The notes: generated by a model from the sequence alone, not told the origin. Positions 51,704-60,420 are shown, counted from the first letter of the stretch. The stretch is DNA of 64,000 nt from Clostridiaceae bacterium Marseille-Q3526 (GCA_018223375.1 JAGTTS010000003.1:248001-312000), one strand, 5' to 3'. Translations and numbers: made by a program.

Positions 51704-54235
51704 ATGGATAGAGAGAGAAATGAACGCGGGCACACCAGGGGCCGGCAGGGGCAGAAGACGCCGGGGCCGGCAGACGCGCAGAAGAGACAGGACAGGAAGG
51801 AAGCGAAACGGCTTCAGGAGAGAAGGGCAGAGGAAGCCGTGCAGCAGGAGCTGGGCGAACAGATTCAGAGCATTCTGGAGGAAGAGACCGGGGAGCAGGA
51901 AGGCGCCAGACAGCAAAAGGCCGCCAGACCGGATCCGTTAAGTCGGGAACCGGCTGCAAGGACAGAGGAAGAGGCTGGACGCAGACGCCGCCCCGCCAGA
52001 CAGAAAAAGGGCTGGAGACGGCTGTGGAAGCGGTTCTTTCTGATGTTTCTTCTGATCCTCTTTGTGGCTGCCGCAGGCTGCGGTTTTCTGGGATGGAAGT
52101 TTTACACCATCTGCAAAGAAGAGGTGGACGGACTGGTGGCAAACAGCACGGAGGCAGATTTTCTGCCGGGCCAGGCGTCCTATTTCTACGACGTAAATGG
52201 CAATGTGCTGGCCAAGATTTCAGGGGATGAGGACTCCCAGTACCTTCCCTATGAGGAAATTCCACAGGATGCGGTGAACGCGTTTATTGCTATTGAGGAC
52301 AGAACCTTCTGGGAGAACTGCGGCGTAGACTTTAAGGGGATTCTCCGGGTGGGAATTAATTTTATTCTCACAAAGGGAGAGGAGGTCCACGGGGCCAGCA
52401 CGATTACCCAGCAGTTAGCCAGAAACCGGTATCTGACCAGAGACGTGTCCATCAAGCGCAAGGTGAAGGAAATCCTGATTGCCATGGATCTGACAGAGAA
52501 GTACTCTAAGGAACAGATCATGGAATTTTATGTCAATGACATCAATTACGCCAATACATATTACGGTCTGCAGGCGGCTGCCAAGGGATATTTCGGAAAG
52601 GATGCAGACGAGCTGAGCTTAAGCCAGATCGCCTATCTGTGCGCGATCCCAAACTCGCCGTCCTACTATAATCCGTACCGCCATCCGGATCATGCCCTGA
52701 CAAGGAGAGATAAGATTCTCGGAGACATGCTGACCATGGGTTACATTACCCAGGAGGAGCATGACGCGGCGGTGGCTGAGGAGATCACGGTGACAGGAAA
52801 TTCCTACGAGATGCGGAATTATGAGACGACCTATGCCATCGACTGCGCGGTGCGCTGGCTGATGGAGAGGGAGGGATTTTCGTTTGAGTATGGATTTTCC
52901 AGCTACGACGATTACAAGTCTTACCAAGCAGCCTACGAGGAAAGCTACGCTGCGGCTAAGGATGAGCTGTATACGGGCGGCTACAGGATTTATACTTCCC
53001 TGGATCCGGCCAAGCAGGAAATCCTGCAGAGCGCGGTGGATCAGGTGCTCTCCTTTGACGCGGAGACGGCGGACAACGGCATTTACGCGCTGCAGGGCGC
53101 GGCGGTGGCTGTCAATAACGATACCGGCCTGGTGGAGGCCATTGTGGGAGGCAGAAGCCAGGAGACCAGCACCTATACCCTGAACCGAGCCTTTCAGAGC
53201 TTCCGCCAGCCGGGCAGCAGCATTAAGCCTCTGATTGTCTACGCTCCGGCTCTGGAAGAGGGCTACGCTTCATTTTCCAGCGTGAAGGATATAAACGTGG
53301 ACGCTGCGAAGGAACCGAAGGCGGATGTGGCCTCCCTTCCGGGCAACTGGATTACCCTGCGCCAGGCGGTAGAGAAGAGCCGGAACGGAGCGGCCTGGTG
53401 GCTGTTTAATGAGGTGACGCCGGAGGAGGGCCTCTCCTACCTGACTCAGATGCAGTTTGATAAAATTGTGCCGGACGATTACAATATGGCGGCTTCCCTG
53501 GGAGGCTTTACCTACGGCGTGACGGCAGAGGAGATGGCCGGCGCCTTCAGCGCCCTGGAAAACGGAGGCGTGTACCGGGAACCGGACTGTATTGTCAGAA
53601 TGGAGAATCTGGCCGGGGAAGACATCTACACAGGAAGGGAGCCGAAGGAGGTTTATTCCCAGCAGACGGCGGCCGTGATGGTAGACGTTATGAAGGGCGT
53701 TATATCGAGGGGAACCGCCCGGGGAATGGGCTGGAAGAGCGGGATTGAGGCGGCCGGAAAGACGGGAACCACCAACAACAGCAAGGACGGCTGGTTCTGC
53801 GGAATGACGCCTTACTACACAGTGACCGTGTGGGTTGGCTACGACACCCCACGGACTCTCTCCTCTCTCTACGGTTCCTCCTATCCGGCCTCTATCTGGA
53901 AGCAGGCCATGGAGGGACTGACGGCAGGTCTTCCGGAAGCGGCTTTTGCGGCGCCGGAAGCGGAGAAGGAAGATATTAAAAAGGAGGGGCGGGGGGAGTA
54001 CCTGGAGGGCTATGACGATTCCCATGTCCTCTCCCCCAATTATACGGTAGGCGATTACAGGAGAGATCACGCGCTGGCAGACGAGGCGCAGAAATACATT
54101 GACCAGATGGCCGGGGCCAGCCCTGAAGAACAGGAACGGCTGCGCAAAAAGGCGGAGAGCGCCATTAACCGCATTTATGGCCGGACCCTGAAGGGCCAGA
54201 TGGAGGAAGTGCTGGCCGGGGCAGGAAAATCATAA
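51704..54235 (+). CDS. Class A penicillin-binding protein (transglycosylase/transpeptidase)
   Basis: An 843-residue bifunctional peptidoglycan synthase. A long basic and acidic cytoplasmic tail (1-105) is followed by one membrane helix (about 108-130). The GT51 domain has catalytic Glu198 in AIEDRTFW and GASTITQQLARN. The transpeptidase domain has Ser505 in GSSIKP (SxxK), SRN in EKSRNGAAW, and KTGT in AGKTGTTNN. The start follows AAAAAGGAGTAAC. The unusually long charged N-terminal tail may bind cytoplasmic partners. A terminator follows. Confidence 0.95.
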   Translation: MDRERNERGHTRGRQGQKTPGPADAQKRQDRKEAKRLQERRAEEAVQQELGEQIQSILEEETGEQEGARQQKAARPDPLSREPAARTEEEAGRRRRPARQKKGWRRLWKRFFLMFLLILFVAAAGCGFLGWKFYTICKEEVDGLVANSTEADFLPGQASYFYDVNGNVLAKISGDEDSQYLPYEEIPQDAVNAFIAIEDRTFWENCGVDFKGILRVGINFILTKGEEVHGASTITQQLARNRYLTRDVSIKRKVKEILIAMDLTEKYSKEQIMEFYVNDINYANTYYGLQAAAKGYFGKDADELSLSQIAYLCAIPNSPSYYNPYRHPDHALTRRDKILGDMLTMGYITQEEHDAAVAEEITVTGNSYEMRNYETTYAIDCAVRWLMEREGFSFEYGFSSYDDYKSYQAAYEESYAAAKDELYTGGYRIYTSLDPAKQEILQSAVDQVLSFDAETADNGIYALQGAAVAVNNDTGLVEAIVGGRSQETSTYTLNRAFQSFRQPGSSIKPLIVYAPALEEGYASFSSVKDINVDAAKEPKADVASLPGNWITLRQAVEKSRNGAAWWLFNEVTPEEGLSYLTQMQFDKIVPDDYNMAASLGGFTYGVTAEEMAGAFSALENGGVYREPDCIVRMENLAGEDIYTGREPKEVYSQQTAAVMVDVMKGVISRGTARGMGWKSGIEAAGKTGTTNNSKDGWFCGMTPYYTVTVWVGYDTPRTLSSLYGSSYPASIWKQAMEGLTAGLPEAAFAAPEAEKEDIKKEGRGEYLEGYDDSHVLSPNYTVGDYRRDHALADEAQKYIDQMAGASPEEQERLRKKAESAINRIYGRTLKGQMEEVLAGAGKS

Positions 54236-54253
54236 CTGGATATGGAATAAAGA

Positions 54254-54297
54254 AGAGAAGCGTTTCTGGCTGGTACAGAGGAAGCGCTTCTTTTTTT
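54254..54297 (+). terminator. Terminator after the penicillin-binding protein gene
   Basis: GAAGCGTTTCT and AGGAAGCGCTTC form the stem, followed by TTTTTTT. Confidence 0.9.
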
Positions 54298-54315
54298 GAA
54301 AAAAATAAAAAGTGC

Positions 54316-54344
54316 TGGACAAAAGGCATGGGTTAGTGTATACT
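54316..54344 (+). promoter_or_regulatory. Promoter of the DUF3793-flavodoxin-DUF2325 unit
   Basis: TGGACA (54316-54321) and TATACT (54339-54344) lie 17 bp apart. The -10 box is inside a 16-bp GTTAG-N6-CTAAC palindrome, so a repressor there would block RNA polymerase. Confidence 0.75.
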
Positions 54345-54370
54345 AACTGCAAGAGTTAGATAAGGCTAAC
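54332..54370. promoter_or_regulatory. Two candidate DtxR-family operators
   Basis: GTTAGTGTATACTAAC (54332-54347) and GTTAGATAAGGCTAAC (54355-54370) both fit GTTAG-N6-CTAAC and are centred 23 bp apart. The same pattern occurs twice at the promoter at 56483, next to a DtxR-family gene. Confidence 0.7.
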
Positions 54371-54445
54371 CAAACGAATTAAAGAAACAGCGACAGACAG
54401 ATTAAGGGAAAATAAATGAAAAGCAAAGAGCAGGGAGGACAGCGG

Positions 54446-55057
54446 ATGGATCAGAGGTTATACAGCAGAGAGCAGAATGCAATTCAGAAGCAGGCGGCGT
54501 TTCACTGCGCGCAGGTGCTGGCCGGCGTGAAGGCCTCCAATATATTAATTACAACAGAGGGAACAGAGGAGGACGTGGCCTTTGTCCTCCGCGGAACGGG
54601 AGTTGACTGCAAATGTCTCTGGGCAGGGGAGGGACGAACTGTCTATCTTCTGTACCGGAGAGAGCAGACAGAAAAGATTCTTAAAAGCAGGGAGACCAGA
54701 AGCTTTTTTCAGGGCTTTGGCTACAGCTCTATGGAGCTTTCGAAGGCGCTTTCAGGGCTGGCGGCGCGGTACGGGCTTTATGCAGAGGGAAAAGGAGAAT
54801 TTCCCCATGAAATCGGCCTGATACTAGAATATCCCATCTGGGATGTGAAGGGATTTATCGAGCATAAAGGGAGAGACTTTCTTTTTTCCGGTTACTGGAA
54901 GGTATACCGGGAGCCGGAGGAAGCCAGAAAACGCTTCGCAGTTTATACGGCGGTCAGAGAGCGGGTGGTGAAGGAAGCGGAGCGGGGAAAAAGCCTGGGG
55001 CAGATCTGCGCGTCCCTTCTGGGACAGCCGGTTTACAGCCTCACGGCGGCGGCTTAA
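54446..55057 (+). CDS. DUF3793 family protein
   Basis: A 203-residue cytoplasmic protein of the DUF3793 family, recognised from the HEIGLILEYPIWDVKGFIEH core and the SGYWKVYREPEEA segment. Its function is not known. ATG 54446 is chosen because GGGAGGACAGCGG precedes it; an upstream in-frame ATG at 54416 lacks a good site. It heads a three-gene unit with a flavodoxin and a DUF2325 protein behind a promoter with DtxR-type operators, which suggests a role under iron or other metal limitation. Confidence 0.85.
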   Translation: MDQRLYSREQNAIQKQAAFHCAQVLAGVKASNILITTEGTEEDVAFVLRGTGVDCKCLWAGEGRTVYLLYRREQTEKILKSRETRSFFQGFGYSSMELSKALSGLAARYGLYAEGKGEFPHEIGLILEYPIWDVKGFIEHKGRDFLFSGYWKVYREPEEARKRFAVYTAVRERVVKEAERGKSLGQICASLLGQPVYSLTAAA

Positions 55058-55120
55058 AGCAGGCGGTCTGTGTCTGAGAGCAGTCTGAACAGAAAAAAAT
55101 TATCAGGAGGAAATACGAAA

Positions 55121-55552
55121 ATGAATCAGATTTTAATTGTTTACTGGAGCGGAACAGGAAATACGGCGGCTATGGCGGAGATGGTAGCGTCCGGCATCAG
55201 GGAGGCTGGAAAAGAGCCGGTTCTTATTCCTGCGGAGGAAGCCGCAGCAGAACAGCTGTCTTCCTTCCAGGCAGCAGCTTTTGGATGCCCGTCTATGGGG
55301 GATGAGACGCTGGAGGAGAGCGTAATGGAGCCGTTTGTGGAGGCGGCTGAAAAAAACGTTTCAGGAAAGACCATCGGCCTGTTCGGTTCCTACGGCTGGG
55401 GAGACGGTCAGTGGATGAGAGACTGGAGCGACCGGATGAAGCAGGCGGGGGCCTATGTGCTGGGCGGCGAGGACGCCATCTGCTGCGGAGCGCCGGATGC
55501 CAGTGCAGAGGAAGCGTTGAAGGAACTGGGAAGACAGCTGGCGGAATCATAA
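55121..55552 (+). CDS. Flavodoxin
   Basis: A 143-residue short-chain flavodoxin that carries electrons using FMN. The phosphate loop is WSGTGNTAAMA, and the flavin-facing loops GCPSMGDETLEE and GSYGWGDGQWM are present. ATG 55121 follows ATCAGGAGGAAATACGAAA. Flavodoxins often replace ferredoxin when iron is short, which fits the metal-type operators of this unit. Confidence 0.95.
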   Translation: MNQILIVYWSGTGNTAAMAEMVASGIREAGKEPVLIPAEEAAAEQLSSFQAAAFGCPSMGDETLEESVMEPFVEAAEKNVSGKTIGLFGSYGWGDGQWMRDWSDRMKQAGAYVLGGEDAICCGAPDASAEEALKELGRQLAES

Positions 55553-55572
55553 AATAGAGAAGGGAGAGGCAC

Positions 55573-55854
55573 ATGAGTGTTGTGATCGTAGGCGGACATG
55601 ACAGAATGGTCAGCCAGTATAAACAGATCTGCAGAAATTTTAAATGTAAAGCAAAGGTATTTACCCAGATGAGCGCCGAATTCGGAAAACAGGTAGGAAG
55701 TCCAGATCTGCTGGTTCTGTTTACGAACACAGTGTCCCATAAAATGGTGCGGGCAGCTGTGGAGGGAGCGCGGGGAACCAGAACGGAGGTGGTGCGCTGC
55801 CACACCAGCAGCCAGAGCGCCCTTGCGGACATTCTTGAGAAACGCTGCATGTAA
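55573..55854 (+). CDS. DUF2325 family protein
   Basis: A 93-residue protein of the DUF2325 family, with the N-terminal SVVIVGGHDRMVSQYK motif and VLFTNTVSHKMVRAA. The fold is probably a small Rossmann-like domain. The function is unknown. It starts 20 bp after the flavodoxin gene behind GAAGGGAGAGGCAC and ends the unit at a shared terminator. Confidence 0.85.
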   Translation: MSVVIVGGHDRMVSQYKQICRNFKCKAKVFTQMSAEFGKQVGSPDLLVLFTNTVSHKMVRAAVEGARGTRTEVVRCHTSSQSALADILEKRCM

Positions 55855-55876
55855 TTGAAAAAATAGAAAATAGAAA

Positions 55877-55932
55877 AAGAAAAGAGAGAAGATTCCCACG
55901 CCTGTTTTGGCCGGAAGCTTCTCTCTTTTCAG
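55877..55932. terminator. Bidirectional terminator between DUF2325 and the DtxR-family gene
   Basis: AAAAGAGAGAAGATTCC and GGAAGCTTCTCTCTTTT form a long stem with A and T runs for the convergent genes. Confidence 0.88.
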
Positions 55933-55937
55933 ATCGT

Positions 55938-56324
55938 TTACCGCACGTCCTGCTCTTTTAGATTTTTTTCAGCGAAACGCTTCATGGCCTGAAAACTTTC
56001 CGGACTGATCACGTGCTCCATACGGCAGGCGTCCTCAGCCGCCGTCTCAGAACTTACCCCCAGACAGACAAGAAATCCTGTCAGAAAGGTGTGACGCTCA
56101 TAAATGGTCTCGGCAATTCTGAGTCCCGGCTCTTCCAGCGTGATATAGCCATCCCGGTCCATGGAGATATATCCATTTTCCCGAAGATTTTTCATGGCTA
56201 CGCTGACGCTGGGCTTTGAGTAGCCCAATTCATTGACAATATCAATGGAACGAATCTGGGACTTTTTGCGGCTTAAAACCAGAATCGTCTCAAGATAGTC
56301 CTCTGCTGACTGCTGGATTTTCAA
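55938..56324 (-). CDS. DtxR/MntR-family metal-dependent regulator
   Basis: A 128-residue regulator from a TTG start at 56324, chosen because AAAGGAGAGGG lies just upstream and the protein then begins KIQQSAEDYLETIL, as usual for the family; the frame extends to an ATG at 56402 without a site. The winged helix has NELGYSKPSVSVAMKNLRE. The metal-binding/dimer part has His and Glu residues in ERHTFLTGFL, EDACRMEHVIS. There is no SH3 domain, so it is of the MntR size class. It sits between two promoters with four GTTAG-N6-CTAAC sites, the likely targets. Confidence 0.93.
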   Translation of the reverse strand: MKIQQSAEDYLETILVLSRKKSQIRSIDIVNELGYSKPSVSVAMKNLRENGYISMDRDGYITLEEPGLRIAETIYERHTFLTGFLVCLGVSSETAAEDACRMEHVISPESFQAMKRFAEKNLKEQDVR

Positions 56325-56482
56325 TATACCCTCTCCTTTGTTACTATTCCTTACTGACGTCAGTGCAAGGGACATTGCCCTTTGTATCCTGACGCTGTCC
56401 ATTATATCAAAAATATGGTAAAAAGTCAGCCGAATCTAAACAGGGAAAGAAAAACATAAAAGAAAAACACAGCGAAAAATAG

Positions 56483-56511
56483 TTGACAAACGGGTTAGCA
56501 TGTGCTAACTT
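56483..56511 (+). promoter_or_regulatory. Promoter of the FeoB-associated Cys-rich peptide gene
   Basis: TTGACA (56483-56488) and TAACTT (56506-56511) are 17 bp apart. A palindrome overlaps the spacer and -10 box. Confidence 0.65.
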
Positions 56512-56535
56512 AATAACAGTTAGAAAAAACTAACT
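56494..56535. promoter_or_regulatory. Two candidate DtxR-family operators
   Basis: GTTAGCATGTGCTAAC (56494-56509, 7-bp arms) and GTTAGAAAAAACTAAC (56519-56534) fit GTTAG-N6-CTAAC with centres 25 bp apart, the same design as at 54332-54370. Confidence 0.72.
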
Positions 56536-56673
56536 TTATTTCCGGACAGATAGTCCGTATGGCCCGGCCAGGAGAGAAGAAGGATTCGGGGAATACGGAA
56601 CAGGAACGGGAATATAATACTAAAAACACGGAAATGAAACGCATAGAGTTTTAAGCTGGAAAGGGTGACTGTG

Positions 56674-56871
56674 ATGGAACTGATGGTATCTGGATTATCC
56701 ACCTTAATTGTGGGCCTGATGGTAGCTGGAATTGTCTTTCTGGCAGTCAGAAGCATTGTAAAAGACAGGAAAAATGGGAAATCCCTCTGCGGAGGAAACT
56801 GCGGCGGGTGCAGCTGTTCTGGTATGTGCCATCCAAAAAGGGAAGGCCAGAAGAATCAGATACAAAACTAA
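56674..56871 (+). CDS. FeoB-associated Cys-rich membrane peptide
   Basis: A 65-residue peptide with one membrane helix (about residues 8-28) and a short cysteine-rich tail (SLCGGNCGGCSCSGMC). This is the layout of the small proteins encoded next to feoB in Firmicutes, thought to help ferrous iron uptake. ATG 56674 is preferred over GTG 56665 because it lies at a good distance from AAAGGG. No feoA or feoB is present in the window; the gene stands alone behind its own DtxR-type promoter. Confidence 0.85.
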   Translation: MELMVSGLSTLIVGLMVAGIVFLAVRSIVKDRKNGKSLCGGNCGGCSCSGMCHPKREGQKNQIQN

Positions 56872-56925
56872 AAAGAAAGAGGCAGAGCCTGCATATGACT
56901 GCGGGTTCTGTCTCTTTCTTTTTCT
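56870..56925. terminator. Bidirectional terminator between the Cys-rich peptide and DUF4397 genes
   Basis: AAAAAGAAAGAGGCAGAGCC pairs with GGGTTCTGTCTCTTTCTTTTT around a short loop. Confidence 0.9.
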
Positions 56926-56950
56926 AAGAACAGAGCAGACGAAAAAACAG

Positions 56951-57499
56951 CTAGGAGATTACAAGCTGAGCCGAGTAGTCGTACGGCCCTCCCAGGATAG
57001 ACAGAAGATAATAATTGCCGGCCTGGAACTGGACGCGGTTGTTGATAATCGGCTCTCCGCCCGGGTTGGTCCGCTGATAGACCGTTAAGAGGTAGTTTCC
57101 GGGCACAATGTGGAGATAGCGGGTGAAATTCATGTAGTCCAGATCGGACACTACCAAGCGTCCGTTTAAGTAAATATCTAATGGCTCCCGGATGGAGGCG
57201 GCGTTGTAGAAACGGACATGGGCAATGCCGGAGGGAGAGACAGAAGGGAAGGATCCCCAGGCCCACAGCACGTTGCCTAATAAGTTTGAGAGACCGCCCT
57301 GCCCGGGTCCGCAGTTTATGCAGCCGCCGGTATTTCCGGGCAGAGAGGGGGTGACGGGGCCGGCCGGTCCGAATCCGGGAGCCGTGTTTGGATCAGAGAC
57401 CGAGCCGGATCCGGGGCGGTGATAGACCGCTGATTCGTTTTCCGCTGTTCTGGCTTCACTGCCTGCCTGGGCGGATGGATCGTAATTATAGGTTTCCAT
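56951..57499 (-). CDS. DUF4397 domain protein
   Basis: A 182-residue protein. Residues 1-75 are Gly/Pro/Ser-rich with a CINCGPGQGG segment. The DUF4397 domain (about 90-180) has VRFYNAASIREPLDIYLNG and IVPGNYLLTVYQ and the end GGPYDYSAQLVIS. There is no signal peptide, so its place in the cell is unclear; such proteins are sometimes spore- or surface-associated in Clostridia. The start follows GCGAGGTATCAAT. Confidence 0.8.
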   Translation of the reverse strand: METYNYDPSAQAGSEARTAENESAVYHRPGSGSVSDPNTAPGFGPAGPVTPSLPGNTGGCINCGPGQGGLSNLLGNVLWAWGSFPSVSPSGIAHVRFYNAASIREPLDIYLNGRLVVSDLDYMNFTRYLHIVPGNYLLTVYQRTNPGGEPIINNRVQFQAGNYYLLSILGGPYDYSAQLVIS

Positions 57500-57641
57500 A
57501 TTGATACCTCGCTTCCATGATTATAGTTCATATATATGGCGCAGGCCTGTCAGTTTTTCCAAAATTGGAGACTTTTCCCTTGAAAGGACTGGAAAAAACA
57601 GATATAATCGGTTGTGACTATAAAAAAAGAGAGGGATTTTT

Positions 57642-58922
57642 ATGAAAGAGCAAAAAAAGGCGAGGGCGTCGGCTCTTCTGCCGATCCTTGTGTTTCTGCT
57701 TATTTTCCTGGGTTCCGGTTTCCTGACAGGCGATTTTTACAGCATGCCGGCCATTGTGGCCTTTTTAATCGCGCTGTTTGTGGCCTTTATCCAGAACAGA
57801 AGCCTTTCCTTTGCCGATAAGATAAAGCTGGCGGCACAGGGAGTGGGCGAGGAAAATATTATCACCATGTGTCTGATTTTTCTGGCTGCCGGAGCGTTTT
57901 CCGGAGCGGTGAAGGCCGCCGGAGGCGTGGACAGCACGGTTAATCTGGGCCTTTCCATTCTGCCGTCCAATGTGGCGGTGGCCGGGCTGTTTGTGATTGC
58001 CTGCTTTATTTCCATTTCCATGGGAACCTCTGTGGGAACGATTACAGCTCTGGCTCCTATTGCGGTGGGAATCAGCGAGAAGACAGGCTTTTCCATGGCA
58101 GTGTGCGCCGGAGCCGTGGTAGGCGGCGCCATGTTTGGAGATAATCTCTCCATGATTTCCGATACGACTATCGCGGCGGTGAAAACCCAGGGCTGCGAGA
58201 TGAAGGACAAGTTCAGGGAGAATTTTCTGATCGTGCTTCCGGCTGCCATTTTGACGATGGTTTTGTTCCTGGTGCTGGCAAAGGACGCAGATTATCAGAT
58301 GGAGTACGAGCTGAGCTACAACGTATTCAAGGTGCTTCCGTATCTGGTTGTGTTAATCGGAGCGCTGGCTGGAGTGAATGTCTTTATTATTCTGCTGGCT
58401 GGAACTGTGCTGTCCCTGATCGTGGGCGTGGCGACAGGAGCCTTTACAGTGGCCGAGATGTTCACCCACGTGGGAGCGGGCATTACCGGAATGTACGATA
58501 TCACCGTTATTTCCATGATAGTTGCCTGCATTGTGGCTCTGGTGAAGGAGTATGGCGGCATTGAATTTGTCCTCTCCTTTATTAAGAAGCGGATCAGCGA
58601 CGAGAGAGGCGGAGAGCTTGGCATTGCGGCTCTTTCCCTGGTAGTCGATATGTGTACGGCCAACAATACGGTGGCCATTGTCATGGCAGGCCCAATTGCG
58701 AAGGAGATCAGCGATGAATTCGGCGTGACGCCACGGCGTTCCGCGTCCCTTCTGGACATGTTCAGTTCCATGGGACAGGGGCTGATTCCTTACGGCGCCC
58801 AGCTTTTAGCAGCGGCCAGCCTGACGGGACTGACTCCCTTTGAGATCATTCCGTACTGCTTCTATCCGATTTTAATGGGACTCAGCGGACTGGTATTTAT
58901 ATTCATGAAAAAGAGAAAATAG
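57642..58922 (+). CDS. NhaC-family Na+/H+ antiporter
   Basis: A 426-residue membrane protein of the NhaC family with about eleven membrane segments. Signatures include SMGTSVGTITALAPIAVGI, GGAMFGDNLSMISDTTIAA and DMCTANNTVAIVMAGPIA. It exchanges Na+ for H+, or a related organic pair. The start follows AGAGAGGG. It lies 15 bp before an NSS symporter gene, so both use or set the Na+ gradient. Confidence 0.9.
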   Translation: MKEQKKARASALLPILVFLLIFLGSGFLTGDFYSMPAIVAFLIALFVAFIQNRSLSFADKIKLAAQGVGEENIITMCLIFLAAGAFSGAVKAAGGVDSTVNLGLSILPSNVAVAGLFVIACFISISMGTSVGTITALAPIAVGISEKTGFSMAVCAGAVVGGAMFGDNLSMISDTTIAAVKTQGCEMKDKFRENFLIVLPAAILTMVLFLVLAKDADYQMEYELSYNVFKVLPYLVVLIGALAGVNVFIILLAGTVLSLIVGVATGAFTVAEMFTHVGAGITGMYDITVISMIVACIVALVKEYGGIEFVLSFIKKRISDERGGELGIAALSLVVDMCTANNTVAIVMAGPIAKEISDEFGVTPRRSASLLDMFSSMGQGLIPYGAQLLAAASLTGLTPFEIIPYCFYPILMGLSGLVFIFMKKRK

Positions 58923-58937
58923 GAGAATACGATTACG

Positions 58938-60266
58938 ATGAAAGCACATAATCAATGGGCCAGCAAGCTTGGCTTTATTCTGGCTACGGCAGGAGCTGCC
59001 GTAGGACTGGGAAATCTGTGGAAATTTCCTTATTTAATGGGAAGAAACGGAGGATTTTTCTTCCTGATCGCTTATCTGATCTTTATCTGTATCTTAGGTA
59101 TTCCAGTTATGATCACGGAGATGTCCCTGGGAAGAAAGACGCGCCATGATCCGGTGCAGGCCTATGCGGACATCCACCCACACGCCAGAGTGGTAGGTAT
59201 CTTTGGCGTTCTGGCGGCGTTTATCATCCTTTCCTATTACAGCGTAATTGGAGGATGGATTCTGAAGTATATTGTCAGCTACGCCACTACGTTTGACGCT
59301 CCGGCTGATTTTAATGCCTTTATTTCCAACGGCGCAGAGCCGGTGCTGTGGCATTTTATTTTTATGCTGGCCACAACGGTGATCTGCTATAAGGGAGTCA
59401 GCGGAATTGAGAAGGTATCCAAATTTATGATGCCCATGCTGTTTGTGCTTCTTCTGATTATCATCGGCAGAAGCGTGACGCTTCCGGGAGCGGGAAAGGG
59501 ACTGGCCTTTGTGTTCACTCCCCAGGAATCCACCTTTACGCTGGGCTCCATCACCGCAGCGCTGGGACAGGTATTCTACTCTCTGAGCCTCTGCATGGGA
59601 ATCACGATTACCTACGGAAGCTACTTAAACGATAAGGAAAACATTCCCAAGAGCTGCGCCAGCGTGGCAGGCCTTGACACGACTGTAGCAATTCTGGCAG
59701 GAATCGCTATTTTCCCAGCTGTATTCGCCTTTGGACTGGAGCCTGGACAGGGGCCGGGACTGATTTTCGGAACCCTTCCCAAGGTATTTGGAAGCATTGG
59801 AGGAGGAGCGATCTTCGCTCTGGCATTCTTTGCCCTTGTGTTCTTCGCAGCCGTGACCAGCGCCATCGCGCTGTTAGAGGTATCTGTCTCTTTTGCCATC
59901 GACACATTGAAATGGAAGAGAAAAAGCGCCACTCTGATTATCGGAACCCTGATTTTCCTTCTGGGTATTCCAAGTGCCTTATCCTTCGGCGTGCTGGGAG
60001 ACGTGGTGATCGCCAATTACAGCGTCTTCGACTTTGTGGGAATGATTACAGATAATATTCTCCTTCCATGCGGCGGTCTTACCATGTGCTACTATATTGG
60101 ATGGAAATGGAAGCCAGAATACCTGGTGGAGGAGATTGAGAAAAATGGAGTGGGCTTTAAACTCAAAAAGCTGTGGATTCTCTGCATCCGTTTCCTTACT
60201 CCTGTGCTGGTAGGTGTTGTCACCATCTCAGGACTGGTGAGCGTATATGGCGTGGTCTTTGCTTAA
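58938..60266 (+). CDS. Sodium-dependent amino-acid transporter of the NSS/SNF family
   Basis: A 442-residue Na+ symporter of the LeuT/SNF family. The Na1/substrate-site motif ATAGAAVGLGNLWKFPYLMGRNGG (core VGLGNLWKFPY) is in helix 1, and helix 6-8 regions (GQVFYSLSLCMGITITYGSY in short, and FFAAVTSAIALLE) follow. It imports an amino acid or similar amine with Na+. The start follows GGAGAATACGATTACG. It is cotranscribed with the NhaC antiporter. Confidence 0.93.
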   Translation: MKAHNQWASKLGFILATAGAAVGLGNLWKFPYLMGRNGGFFFLIAYLIFICILGIPVMITEMSLGRKTRHDPVQAYADIHPHARVVGIFGVLAAFIILSYYSVIGGWILKYIVSYATTFDAPADFNAFISNGAEPVLWHFIFMLATTVICYKGVSGIEKVSKFMMPMLFVLLLIIIGRSVTLPGAGKGLAFVFTPQESTFTLGSITAALGQVFYSLSLCMGITITYGSYLNDKENIPKSCASVAGLDTTVAILAGIAIFPAVFAFGLEPGQGPGLIFGTLPKVFGSIGGGAIFALAFFALVFFAAVTSAIALLEVSVSFAIDTLKWKRKSATLIIGTLIFLLGIPSALSFGVLGDVVIANYSVFDFVGMITDNILLPCGGLTMCYYIGWKWKPEYLVEEIEKNGVGFKLKKLWILCIRFLTPVLVGVVTISGLVSVYGVVFA

Positions 60267-60331
60267 TCAGAGCTGAAAAGTTGTAAGAAAATTGTAAAGA
60301 CTATTCCGCCGCGGATTATGGTATAATAGGA

Positions 60332-60408
60332 ACACTTGGTGAGGTATTTCACGAACCTAGTGTGAGTCATACCTGGACACTTAGTGAGGTGTTATACGAA
60401 CTTAGTGT
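60332..60408. repeat. Two 32-bp palindromic repeats with a compensatory change
   Basis: Copies at 60332-60363 and 60377-60408 both begin ACACTTnGTGAGGT and end AACnTAGTGT; 27 of 32 bases agree. Each is an inverted repeat. Position 7 is G in copy 1 and A in copy 2, and its partner position 26 is C and T, so the pair is kept. GGTATAAT motifs lie at 60320-60327 and 60413-60420, on either side. Confidence 0.85.
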
Positions 60409-60420
60409 CCACGGTATAAT

